Assembly (NCBI GenBank): GCA_018287875.1
Contig: JAGVVL010000001.1
Location: 1,426,001-1,490,000, forward strand
Length of the DNA stretch: 64,000 nucleotides
Direction: 5' to 3'
Origin: Nigrospora sphaerica
Taxonomy: Eukaryota > Ascomycota > Sordariomycetes > Amphisphaeriales > Apiosporaceae
Shown here: positions 23,129 through 34,400 of the stretch, piece by piece
How the letters are laid out: the number at the start of each line of letters is the position of its first letter
Position numbering within the stretch: position 1 is the first letter of the stretch
Translations under genes and position numbers: made by a program
Notes under the pieces: generated by a model
The model's database searches: none
Told to the model about the DNA's origin: nothing
The model's input: only the letters and a program-made list of their open reading frames with translations

Positions 23129-25840
23129 TTACTGCCTGTATCTGGAAAGCTGCGCCATGATGTTCTGGACATGTTGGGCATTCTCCCCGGGATTGGCAGG
23201 AGATCCGGGCACTGGCGCAGGTCCGTACCCACCATGGTGAGAGGGCATCGAAGGGGTGACAGGGTGGTTGCTGTTCGTTCCCAGCGCGCCGAGCAACGAG
23301 TTCACATCGGCACGTGCGTTGGGTCCCATAGTATTTTGGCCCTGGGGTGTGCCTTGCATGGCAGTCAAGACCTTTTGCAGTGTAGCATTATCCAAGTTGC
23401 CCAGGGCAGCAAGGTTGATAGGTTGTTGAGGCGGCGGCTGCGGCTGGGGCTGACCTGCGTAGGGCTGCGGCTGGGGCTGGCCTGCATAGGGCTGCGGCTG
23501 CGGCTGGCCTGCATAGGGCTGCGGCTGGCTGAGATACGGGTGCGGCTGCGCGGGATACGGTACCGTTTGACCGTTGTACATGGGCAGCTGGTGGCCGGGA
23601 TATGAGCCGGGGTGCGGGGGAGGGTAGTTGGCTGTCGGATACTGGCCATTGGCATAGCCAGGCATGGAGGGCACCTGAGCCTGAGACTTGGCACGAGCAA
23701 CGAGTTCTGTGGCTATATGGGGGTCGAGATCCGCATACTGCTCGAAGCGAGCGTTGTGTCGTCCTCCCGACAAGTCAAATACCTGCAGCTGGATCTTGGC
23801 CAAGGCTTGCTCGCGGCGGCCGACTTCGACGATGGCTTGCACACCCTCCACGATCTGACGCTGGATCACCAGCTCGCGGGGTAGCCGGGCGCTGAGGAAC
23901 ATAACGTCGACCTTAAAACCGCGATCCGTGAAGCTTCGCTGGATCCAGTCAACAAAGCCTCTGTCGACCTCCTCTAGCAGCAGCAGTTGGACGTCGGGAA
24001 CGTTGCCGTGCCTGCGGGGTATATCAAGGTCCGCTTCAGTCCGGGGCAAGCCCCGGCGGTACGGGCTAGCACTTCGTCGTCGATAGTTACCGCCCCGCGA
24101 GTACGGCGACCGCGAGCGGTTTCGTGTGCGATTCTGAGAGCCTTCCCAGTGTCCACGATCCCGACCGTGCTGCTCTTGTCTGTGTTGGCCTCCGCGGCCG
24201 TTCGATGACGAGTTTGATCGTCGGTCATCTCCTCGTCGGCCGTCGTGGCGATCGCGGTCGTTCTGGTGAGAATTGCCTCGGTTTCGACCTTTCCCACCGC
24301 GCTGTTTTTCGCCGTCACCTTCCTTCTTCTGAGCCCGGGAAAATTCAAGGTCTATTGCGTTTTGTCAGTGAAAGGTTCATGCCTCCAAAAAGAAATACAT
24401 ACGGATCTTCCGGCCGCTAACTTCGGTGCCCTGCAGGTTCTCCATAGCAGCTTGGCCTTCTGAGTGGTCGTGATACTGTACAAACCCGTAGGCCTGCTTA
24501 AGCGAGATTTGGGCCATCCGGCCGTACTTCGAAAAGATGTCGAAAACCTCCTTTTTGGGAACCCTGTCGCTAGAGAGGTTACCTGGTACGGTGTCAGAAT
24601 GTCCCTTCCTAGAACTGGCGACCCTCCTAACGTGCTTACCGATGAACAGCCTTGAGCCGTCGGGGAACCTATCCCATTTTGCCTCAGACACGTATTTGCG
24701 CTCTTCCTGGAGAAAAGTTTCGTAGGTTTGCGGTCCGAAGGCTTGTCCGGCGCTGTTCGTTCCAGATACGTGGCCAGCTTGAAACTGAGCTCCGGGCATT
24801 GCAACAGCGGTAGCCGGGCTCATGGCGGAAGAGGACGAGTAAGCACGAGGAGCATCAGGCATAGTTCCAGGGGCGCCGTAGGAGTACGGAGCACCGACGG
24901 CGGAGGGCATTGTGCTGTATGGAGCCTGAGCATGGGAATGGGAGCCTCCTGGCTGGAAGCGCCTTGCCTCCTCGGCGCGCAGGCATGCTGCTGTTGGCTG
25001 CTGGGATGCAGGTGGCTTGGGGGGCAGTGAGGACGGCGAAGGGAGAGGGAGGCTGGCACTGGTATCATCTTGAGAAACAGAGGCGTCCGCTGTCTCGTTG
25101 GCCTCGGACGCAGCAGCTTGGGCAGTGATGTTGTCTAGCATGGCCTGGATGTCAATAGTATCGCCGGCCTTGCTAATATCAGGGGCAGCCATCTCAGTGT
25201 CCGGGGCACTGGGTTGCCCGGCATTGGAAGAGCAACTGGCCCGGGCCTCCTCCTCTCCCTGCGTAACAGGCATGGTGGCAGAAGAGGTTAGGGACTCTGC
25301 GAGCGGCGGCTGGAAAGAGATCGCGCTTGACGTATCATCAGTGTGAATTTGGGCAGCGAGATCTGTTCCCGACGAGGGAGGGGTTTCGTTGGGGGCAACA
25401 GCATATTTGTCAGTGTGCGGTTTGCTTTCCTGGGGCTCATCCACAGCCTCAGCCGCGGGGGAATCGAAGTCCTTGGCGTAGTCATCGTCATCGACATCGG
25501 CAGCGGCTACGTTCGGCTGGGTCTGCAGCGGCTCCGTCTCGACATCCTCAACCATGTCTGGCAAGCTAGAGCTCTGGGCCATCACCATCGCCAGGGTCGC
25601 GTCGACATTGCCAACCGCTTGGTTGTCAGTGGTGGCCGGGGGAAGCTGGTACGCCGAGGGCACGCTGGCAACGGGTTCGTCTGCCGAGGGAGAAAGCGTC
25701 ATGGTGTAGAGAATGTCGACTTGGTCCTGGAGAGCAGGAACGGCAGTGGCGGAGGGTGAGGACAGGTGGATGGGCCTGGGGGAGATGGGTTCCAGGTCGG
25801 CAGAAGCCACCAGCTCAGGCTGGGGATTATTGTCCGTCAT
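23129..25840 (-). CDS. nab3: Nab3-like nuclear RNA-binding protein
   Basis: Nab3 binds nascent RNA and, with Nrd1 and Sen1 in yeast, directs termination and processing of non-coding transcripts. Exons on the minus strand: 25840-24640, 24582-24403 and 24351-23129, in phase, 867 aa. The N-terminal 390 residues are Ser/Pro/Gln-rich with an acidic patch (DVDDDDYAKDFD). The RRM spans about residues 396-470: RLFIG as RNP2, then NLSSDRVPKKEVFDIFSKYG, QAYGFVQYHDH as RNP1, and SGRKIHLEFSRAQ. An Arg/Ser/Gly-rich region follows. A domain starting PDVQLLLLEEVDRGFVDWIQ resembles the anticodon-binding-like domain of the Nab3/NCOA5 group. The C-terminus is Pro/Gln-rich with three QPYAGQPQP repeats. Intron 24639-24583 is 57 nt, stop-free and splits RNP2. 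Confidence 0.9.
23440..23530. repeat. 27-bp tandem repeats coding QPYAGQPQP in Nab3
   Basis: About three nearly identical 27-bp units within the Nab3 C-terminal region encode QPYAGQPQP units on the minus strand. They keep frame, so unit-number changes would only alter length. Confidence 0.8.
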
Positions 25841-27452
25841 TTAGATCAATAGGCAGAGCAGAAATATGAGGGGGGGACAGTGAGCGTTGTTTGGGACTGT
25901 TGCTGGGGCTGTGTGCTAACGTGGAGGGTTTGTTTCAAGCCGATAGGGAGACAGACTGGCCGATGAGGGTTTGGACGTCTTGGCTGTGATGTTTGGCTCA
26001 CAGCTGGCGACAAGAGACGCCCACCTGAATCCAACGGATGAGGGCCGGACGGATCGACGCGACGACGCGAGTTTTGTGGTGACAGGATGGCGAGGGAGAT
26101 GGACCTGCTCAGCACCTGCACGCCCGTCTGTTCACGGTGGGCAAGAGTCACGATGAGCGCGCGCGCACCTGCCAGTGAAGGGTGGAGGGAGCTGGTACTG
26201 TGAGGTGTGGATGGATGGAGAGTGGAAGTAGTGGTAGTGGCAGAGGGACGACCCCGCGGCGGGGTTTTGGCTTTTGGGTAGGGAAAAGCAGACAATGGTG
26301 TTGTCACTGCGAACTTCGACGGACGGTTTGGCAGAGAACAATCAGTAGAATTGCTGGCTAGAATATGTTGCATCCGTATCCGTGGCCGTAGTAGCAGTCT
26401 AGGATGTAGGTAGGTACGTGACCTTAAGCTGCCAAAGTGAATGCGCGAGAAGAGCTCTTCTGTTAGCGACGGCGGCCCGTCGTTTGCGTTTGGCTTTCCG
26501 GCTAGGTAGCGACGAGGTGTACCAAGTACACGCGTGCCTAGTCGCCTATGCGACCAGAGTCGGTCAGGCAGGTTGCTTCCTATACCCGCGGCCGTGACCT
26601 GGTGAATCTGAAGGTTAGGGATGTATGGATGTGTGTGTGTATGAGTATGAGATGCGCGCGATGCCAGCGACGTTATGGACAGGCCACATCAAACGCGAGA
26701 CGTCTGTCGGTTATGTCTGAGCGCCGATGTAATGGAGTATTCGGCTGCGACGGAGCCCCGGAATATTGGTTGGGAGAACCTTGCAGGAAATTGCCCGCAG
26801 GACTATTTGATGTACGAGGTAAGACAGGCGCGAGGCTGTATCGAGTAGAAAGGAATTTTTTGAAAGCGTCCCCGGTACTACGGATGGTACAGCGGAATTG
26901 GCTAGGCCCCGGCAGAAGTTCGGTTGCTAGGCTGCCTTGGCTGTGACTGCGCCTATCTCCACTCGTACCTACCTATGTACCGTAGCCATCATTTACAGCG
27001 TACGCCACACGACAGGCCCGACAAGAAAGACGCATTCATCGCTCAAGTGGAAAAAGGTTCTTAAAACACATCGTCCCGGTTTCTTGGGGGGTGCAAATGG
27101 TCCTTGCTGAAATCCATACTGCGCCCATCTCCCTTCCCATGTAGCCGTCCCTCTGCTTGAAGGGTGTCACCTGAACCTGCATCCCTTACAGCGGCAAACG
27201 GGATAGGGATAGTACCTACTTCATTCCTGCGTTTTGGGCTCGCTGTTGCCGTTCTACAGACTCTAATCAATTCCTCGCTCAGCATTGTCGCCCCCGTTCT
27301 CATAGCTCTCCATCGCCGAACTCATTTCTGTGAGAGTCTTTGGAGTTTTGTTCGTCTCGCCGCGGTCGTCTCCTTTTCGGGCCGTGTGTGCTTATTGAGG
27401 CTGTACTGTAACGTCTGAGGATCGGCTCTCAAGCGATCATCTTGCGCTCCTA
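25841..27452. other. Intergenic and NAB3 upstream region
   Basis: No gene is supported. The first several hundred bases are the NAB3 leader and promoter. TAGGTA/TACCTA motifs occur near 26407-26415 and 26964-26975. Confidence 0.45.
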
Positions 27453-27737
27453 TCAAGTACACATCAAGTCCAACTGGACAGGCCACAGCCTTCCCAGTTC
27501 TGTAATCCTCTGTATGTCAGGCGTGCATTTTTCCCACCAGTGCTCATCTAAATCATGCCAGGATACGGACTGCCTTGGAATACACGAAGACTCTAGAAGG
27601 GCGAGCCCATATTGACTCGTATCGCAGGGGAAACGTCTAGCAAAAGGAAGAAACAGTGCAGCGAGTTCAAGAAGTTCGGGACGTGTCAAACGAGCTGCAC
27701 GTGGTTTCGACGTCCTTTTGTTAGGGAGAGCTGCCAT
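27453..27737 (-). CDS. Possible small hypothetical protein, 94 aa
   Basis: The frame begins MAALPNKRTSKPRAARLTRP and runs 94 codons. The middle is amphipathic and aromatic-rich (LLELAALFLPFARRFPCDTS, WHDLDEHWWEKCTPDIQRIT). The basic N-terminus could be a targeting or RNA-binding segment. It lies head-to-head with the RF-1-domain gene, with 34 nt between the two start codons. That is very close for two independent genes, so it may instead be an antisense ORF in the leader of its neighbour. No family recognised. Confidence 0.33.
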   Translation of the reverse strand: MAALPNKRTSKPRAARLTRPELLELAALFLPFARRFPCDTSQYGLALLESSCIPRQSVSWHDLDEHWWEKCTPDIQRITELGRLWPVQLDLMCT

Positions 27738-27771
27738 TGTGGCTGAACATCGGGCCTGAAAAACAAAGACC

Positions 27772-28503
27772 ATGAGCAAGTTTCCGGCCAATATTGTGCC
27801 CTTGACTTGGGCCATCGGGGTGACGGCTCGGCAGACAGTGGTTCACAGGGTTGCGGCTGCTGTGCATCCCTTCGTTACACGACGCTTTACCCGCCATCAG
27901 GCTTTCGATGCATTCATCGCTCAGGAGGACTTGGACGAGGCAAGAAAATGGCATGCATCTTATGCAAAGGACAGCGTTCCCAAAGGCCACACCACTTACG
28001 CTCGGTCAAGCGGGCCAGGCGGGCAGCACGTCAATAAGTACGGTGCCGCTCCTAACTACATAGCCGCGGACTCTGGCTGACATTGGCAAAGGACCGAGAG
28101 CAAGGCCACTACTGTGTGGCCAGTCAAGGATTTGGAGAGGGGTTTGCCCAAGCTGATGCACTCTGCACTGCGGACTTCGAGATACTACACGGAAGGGAAC
28201 GATTCCATCTCGATTTCCGCCCAGACACATCGCAAGCGGAATGCGAATACCGACGAGAACCACCACAAGTTGTATGATGAGCTGCAACGCATCTTTCATG
28301 ACACGGTGCCTGGCGAAACCAGTGCCAAAACGGCGAAGAAGTACGAGGCATTGTGAGTTGCCCAAGGCCCATGTATACCTGCGACTGTCACATGGATGTA
28401 CTGACGACGACGCAGAGAAAAAGCATTCCACTCGAAGAGGCTAGAGACCAAGAAGCACCAGAGCTCCAAGAAGGCATCTCGGAAAGCGTCGTCCAGAGAG
28501 TAA
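27772..28503 (+). CDS. RF-1 domain peptidyl-tRNA hydrolase, mitochondrial (ICT1/Pth4-like)
   Basis: Rescues stalled mitochondrial ribosomes by hydrolysing peptidyl-tRNA. Exons 27772-28037, 28092-28352 and 28416-28503 join in phase to 204 aa. The GGQ catalytic motif is at residues 83-85 in ARSSGPGGQHVNK, directly followed across intron 1 by TESKATTVW. The block ANTDENHHKLYDEL is typical of the RF-1 domain. The C-terminus is Lys/Ser-rich (KKHQSSKKASRKASS), as expected for the ribosome-binding tail of this family. No codon-recognition domain is present, which separates it from true release factors. The N-terminal 40 residues are Arg/Val/Ala-rich and hydroxylated, consistent with a mitochondrial presequence. 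Acceptor 1 ends in AAAG, a weaker site, but the protein junction is unambiguous. Confidence 0.92.
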
Positions 28504-30088
28504 GACCTGGCTGAGCGGGTCCCTCGGCCGGGTTGCTGCCGTCCAGATGTTTTCTGGCATGCACGGTTTGTTCAGGTAGTAAATATGCCTGCCTCGGGGC
28601 TTGGATTGCGCTTGCCAGCGAGTTGTTGAAGCGGCAATGCCAGGGCGTTATAATGATTTTGGCCATACCTGGAATGTTTCGATCGAGCTTCCGGGTTATA
28701 TGTAGAGGTGCGTATAAGGCAGGCCGAGTGTCGGTGGGTTTCGGGAGTGTGAACCGCACGCGATAGTCGGTTATGGTCCGACTGCAGGGCGACGCAAGCG
28801 AGAAACCCAGCGCGGCCTGCCTGCCTTTGTAGACGCAAAGGCTCGTAGCCGCACTCCCGCCAGTGCCCACTGGGGAAGAGAGAGGTACGCCTGGGTAACG
28901 GTCCCCACGGGAAGCGACTGACGCAAAACCCACGAGAGATGGATGGCAAGCGTCGGGATATGCACGCCGCCATACGCAACTATGCATAACACGGCCATGC
29001 GCAACTATAGATAACACGGCCATACGCAACTACACATCACATGGCCATACGTAACTACACACGCATCGCATAACGTACGAGGTCTCAACATGACGGCGCC
29101 GTGAAACTCGCAACGTTGCGTGTAGTGTAGATGTATCCGGCGAACACGAATATGTTAATATGTGCTAGAGATGGGCCAATAGACGAATGGATGGGTGGAG
29201 GTTGGGCCCAGTCCCGAGGCCGGTTAAGTCTGTTCTTCTGCCGTCGACTTGAGATCTAGCAGCGAGTGATTGGCTCAACTCGAGGGTCCGGAGAGGGGGC
29301 ACTCTAAACCCTGTAAGTGGACGACTGGGCGACTGCAGAGAGAGGGTCCTTTAATTTTCAGCGGGTGAGGTGATGGCTTGGAGATAGGAGACTTAGGGCG
29401 CGGGTTAGCGTTTCGGCCTGCCTAGTGATCCATGATACGGGCCGCCGCCGGGCCTCTCCCCTCTGTGCCCTACCTATCCTGCTACCCTAGCTAGTAGACG
29501 CTCGTATCGCATCGATGGGTGGGCTGCCTTGGGTAGATACCGGCCGGGTAGACAGACCAAAGCGCGGGTGAGAGCAATTATCAATTGTTCTTCTTCATAG
29601 GCTGCATCTCCTCAGCTTCCCTCGCCCAACAGAAGACGCCGTTTCGCGTGGCTGACAGCTGCTCCTACGTCAGATTCCAGGCGATCCCGTCACCCCTCAT
29701 CCTCTGCCCCCCTCCCAAATCCGCCGTGCTCCTATCGCCAGCAAGGACGCAGCTGGGTCCGGTCATTCTGCAGTAATACGACGCCCAAGGCCATCTATCG
29801 AGCAGCCGCGGTACCGTAATTCCCTCCCGGACAGTTCCCTCGATCACAGCCTCGACTTGGTCCGCGTCTCTGCCGTCAAGCGCATCCCCGACGTCCGCGA
29901 CCGCCAGTGCAGCCGCGACAGTTTTTCGTTGCCTGGTCCCCTCATAAGCATCTGATAGGCGCAGTGCCGGCACCCCCCCCGTCCAGTCGTTTTCCCTGCG
30001 CTGGCGCCTGCCAAAGACCGTCAGTGTCCCTCCGACTCGATAGCTTATCTCGCTTCATCGCGATCCGTCCCGTGCCGTCGTCCTCAAG
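28504..30088. other. Intergenic and leader of the kinase gene
   Basis: Contains a 25-bp minisatellite at 28970-29069. The last 500 bases before 30089 are pyrimidine-rich and probably the kinase leader. No other gene is supported. Confidence 0.5.
28970..29069 (+). repeat. Minisatellite, four 25-bp units
   Basis: Four consecutive units related to CCATACGCAACTATGCATAA plus CACGG start at 28970, 28995, 29020 and 29045. Each differs from the next by a few substitutions. There is no spacer, so this is a head-to-tail array and not a CRISPR. Confidence 0.85.
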
Positions 30089-31428
30089 ATGAACACCACA
30101 CCGGAGCTGCAGCAGAACGGCGCGCAAGGGCGCCCGAGCCCTCAGATACAGCCCTGTCGGTACAAGGTGGGCAAGACCTTGGGTGCTGGCTCATACTCGG
30201 TCGTCAAGGAGTGCGTACACATCGACACGGGCCGCTATTATGCCTCCAAAGTCATCAACAAACGCCTCATGGCCGGCCGGGAACACATGGTACGTCTCCG
30301 TGGCCCTGGACTTCGGCGGGCGCCTCCGACGAGGCTGACTCACGCGTTGCGTCTCTCTAGGTGCGCAATGAGATTGCTGTGCTCAAAAAGGTGTCCATGG
30401 GACACCAGAACATCTTGACCCTCGTCGACTACTTCGAGACGATGAACAACTTGTACCTCGTGACGGACCTCGCGCTGGGTGGCGAGCTGTTCGACCGCAT
30501 CTGCCGTAAGGGCTCGTACTACGAATCCGATGCGGCCGAGCTGATTCGGGCCACCCTGTCCGCCGTCGCCTACCTCCACGATCACGGCATAGTACACCGC
30601 GATCTCAAGCCCGAGAATCTGCTCTTCCGCACCCCTGAGGACAACGCCGACCTGCTGATCGCCGACTTTGGTCTTTCGCGCATCATGGACGAGGAGCAGT
30701 TCCACGTGCTGACGACGACGTGCGGAACGCCAGGCTACATGGCCCCCGAGATCTTCAAAAAGACAGGCCACGGCAAGCCTGTGGACATCTGGGCCATGGG
30801 CGTCATCACCTACTTTCTCCTCTGCGGGTACACGCCCTTCGACCGGGACAGCGATTTCGAGGAAATGCAGGCCATTCTTAACGCCGAGTACAACTTCCAG
30901 CCCACTGAATACTGGCGCGGGGTGTCAGACAATGCCAAGGATTTCATCCGCCAGTGCCTGACGGTGGATCCCAACCGCCGCATGACGGCCCACGAGGCTC
31001 TGAGCCATGCCTTCGTGGCCGGACCCAGTCAGAGCCCCGACGGCGAGAAGGGCCAGAACCTGCTGCCGACAGTGAAGAAGAACTTCAACGCGCGCCGCAC
31101 TCTCCATGCGGCCATCGACACGGTGAGGGCCATCAACAAGTTGCGCGAGGGCCAGTTGCAAGCGCAGAACATGGACGGAGCCAGGAGCAAAGAGCCGGAC
31201 CGGGGCGCGCCTGCCATGCCCAGTCAGCGAGACAAAACCGACAGCGGCGTGAGCATGGGCCCCGGGTCCGAGCCGGACTCGCGGAGCAAAGACAACGGAG
31301 ATACCGAGATGGCTGACAGCGACCCGATGAGCGGCATTCCTGCGAGTCTACGGCCCGGCAATGTCGCAAACAAGGTCGTGGAGACCTCCAAGGGGCTGTG
31401 GAGCGGCGGGCCTGGCAGCAGGCGATAG
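30089..31428 (+). CDS. Calcium/calmodulin-dependent protein kinase (CaMK type)
   Basis: A Ser/Thr kinase of the CaMK group; fungal CaMKs act in calcium signalling, growth and stress responses. Exons 30089-30289 and 30361-31428 join in phase 0 to 422 aa. The kinase domain runs about residues 25-285: Gly-loop LGAGSYSVVKE (31-41), ATP-binding Lys54 in ASKV, alpha-C Glu71, catalytic HRDLKPEN (146-153), DFG (169-171), and an activation loop with TTCGTPGYMAPE containing a likely CaMKK-phosphorylated Thr. The tail after the domain has the basic amphipathic segment NFNARRTLHAAIDTVRAINK, the expected position of the autoinhibitory/calmodulin-binding region. A Ser/Asp/Pro-rich extension follows. The start ATG is the first in frame after a pyrimidine-rich leader. 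The paralogue class (CMK-1, CMK-2) is not resolved. Confidence 0.93.
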
Positions 31429-34400
31429 AAGAACCAACCTGGTGTTTTTTTCCCTTGAGGGTGACTGTTGCACAAGGTCGTCGACTTGGGAGGAGCAACC
31501 CATCGCGTTCGCGGGCTGATAAGTCACAACTCCCGATTCAGCTGTCAAGCTCCGGCGCAGTAACGGAATATATGCGAAACGAAATCGGCAGGGGCCAAGG
31601 GACCATAAACCCTGGTGCGATGGACTGGATGGGGTGATGTCTGCTCAAAGCACGCGGTGTCCGTGAATATTTTATGACTACGCGACGGCGTAGCTGCCAG
31701 GGTTGCATTGAAGCTGAATGAAATGGATGAACATGGCACGAAACAATGGTCAAGAAGCGTAATAGTTCATATATACTCGCTGCAAGAGGATTCTTCAGTA
31801 AAGTGGGACTTCAGCGACAAGAATAATGGCTACAATAAGGCCCCAAGGCTGCACGAACACGCCGACTCCTCGGGAATCACTTCATCTCAGGCCTACCACG
31901 GTAACGTGGACCATGATTGAGCCAGGGCTCGATCTTTGTCCAGCGTCATCGGCACCTACGGCCGCGAGTTTTCCGCTTTGCCCGGCTCATGCATCCGATC
32001 CTCAGTGCGAGATATCTCTTGCAAATCCTGCAACTAACAGCACCGGACAGGCTAGGCCGCTTCGCCTGCCCGCCGCCTCGAAGCTCCGATGAACATTCTC
32101 CTACCCGGCTGGTGTTTTCCCCGAAAATGCCGAACAGGCCGGGGACGGCATTCTTCGCCTCTCAGGCTGGCCCGGGCAGGCTCAGCGCCGAGCGACGTGG
32201 GATAGAGTCATGTGCCGAACAGCCCGACGATCATATCGCTAGCTGGGAGGCATCCGACCCAGGGGTCCAGCCATCCGGAGCGTACCGACAGGTTCCGGGA
32301 CACCCGGTCCCCCACGCCCCCCTCTTCGCTCTTCTCCTCCTCCCCCTCCCCCGTGACGGCGGCGCTCGCCCGTGTGTGGGCATGGTGGGAGGTCCCCAGC
32401 CCGCTTGTCCCCACCCCCCTCCCTCACCTCCTCCGGCCGGGCCGGGAAATATCCCTTGACGCCGACGGGGTTGGGCGGCACACGCGAGCGCGGGTCAGAC
32501 GCGGGCTACGTGCAGAGGTACTGTGTAGGTTCAAGAGCGTCCGCCATGGGCGACGGCCGGCCAGCTAGTAGCCTCACAACTCGCAGCGTCAGCGGAGGAC
32601 GAGGGAGGGCGCGGATGCGGTTGCGGACATCGCATTTGGAGCGGCCCCCTCAACCCTCCCCATCTGGAACCCCTCCAGATGGATCCGCCAGATCTACGAG
32701 GTAGGCCAAGCCAGGCAGCGCGAGGAGCCAAGCCCGCCTCGCGTCCCCTAAGGCGTGCCTGCCGTTGCGGGCTGCCTAGCTAGGTGTTGAGGGATCAGAC
32801 AGCATCCCGATTAGGGTTTTTGGCGAGTGGGATCGCGTACTCGTACATCGTACCTGCAGAGGCCGGATGCTCAGCGAGCGGTTTGGGTTGGAAAAGGATG
32901 CCGACGAAGCGCGGGCGTGGGCATGAATGACACGACACGGCATCTGCGCAATGACCTCCTTTGCCGACGGAAAACCACTTGTTTGTGTCTTTCTTATTCG
33001 CCCTGCCGGCTGGCTTCTAGAAAACTAGTGCTGGCTGGCATCGGAGGCTCGGAACTATCGACGGCAAGTCGGCTGACGGTCCATGACTTTGTGGGTTTGG
33101 CCTCGCCGCTGATTTAGGCTCCCAGACGTAGGCCAAAGGGATGCTGTACCGGATAAGCTCGAGATTGGAGAGAGCACCCCCCTCCCTTACGCTACTGCGG
33201 TCTTCTATATGCTCTTGTCCGGACCACCCATATGGGCCACCAAAGAGGCAAGTATGCGTGCGCTATCAGGCGTTGGACCCACTTGGCCAACAGCAAACCA
33301 ACGACTTCTGGTAAGTCAATGGCTCCCATATTGGGTCTCGGTAGACCCAATGAGCGGTGGGTTTATACAACTACTTGCGACAACTCCTAACAAGCGCTTC
33401 ATCCTCCTTCTTGCGAATGGGTTGGGCAGTGGCCGAGAGACTGTCGAGCTGCCTGAAGCCTCCGGCACAGCACGGCACTATGGCTGGCAGCGTGCACCGA
33501 GCTAGCAATAACATGCGGACGACGCTGCCCAAGCCACACCCGCCATTCATGCTGTGAAAGGGCTGAGAAGGGCACGCCGGAGCCGCGAAGAGGCCCTGAC
33601 TACCGAGAGTTGACGTCACCGGGGGCGGTTAGCAGCGCTGGGTAGCGTTACGGATGTGCTGGTTTTGCTTTGCCGATCAACTGACTGATAGGGGGGCCAT
33701 TGAACCCAAGTAGCCCGCGTCGGGAACAGGGCTGTCTAGTGCCCACTCTCCTCGTGTACGATCGCGCGAAGGCGGGCTTTTTTCATTCTGAGAGCCTCAT
33801 GTGCGAAATGATCGCCGTCATGCGGAACAACGTACGGCGGGAACCCCCCCCCCCCAAGGCGGTCTCCCCGGTGTGGCCCTACCTGTGTGGTCGCCCGCCA
33901 TCGTGTGCCTGTAACTGCCGTGGTTCTGCTCTCACCCAATGCGCATAGACGGCGCGGGTTTGCCAGCATGCCACGCCGACGGGGTCCACCACGAACTTTG
34001 CCGCGGCATCGTGGAGGAGAAAGGTGGGGGGTTGCGAGAGCAGGGGCATAGTCTTTGACGATGAAGGCTCACTGCCGAGCCGCGAGCGCTGAAATTAGGT
34101 CCGCTGGATATAGCTTTCACCCGTGTATCCACCACGCATCCACAGCAGGCCGGCACCGCATAAAGGAGCCCTCACAAGGAAAAAAAAAAAAAAAGAGCCC
34201 GCATAGGCCGCCTCGTCCCGCGGCGCATTCCATAGAGGGAGGGGAGGCATGGGAGGCACGGATGTCGCAGCATGGGGTGGAAAAACAGGGAGCACGATTA
34301 CGGGACTGTATCCCGCGTCCGCCCTGCTCGGCCCGACACCAAGTGGGAAGAGGAAAAAAAGTCTGCCGACAATGGTGCTATTCCCGACTGAGGGAAAGCC

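Noticed and set aside
28970..29069. Short direct repeats as a possible CRISPR array
   Set aside because: Units are contiguous, diverged and without spacers; the genome is eukaryotic.
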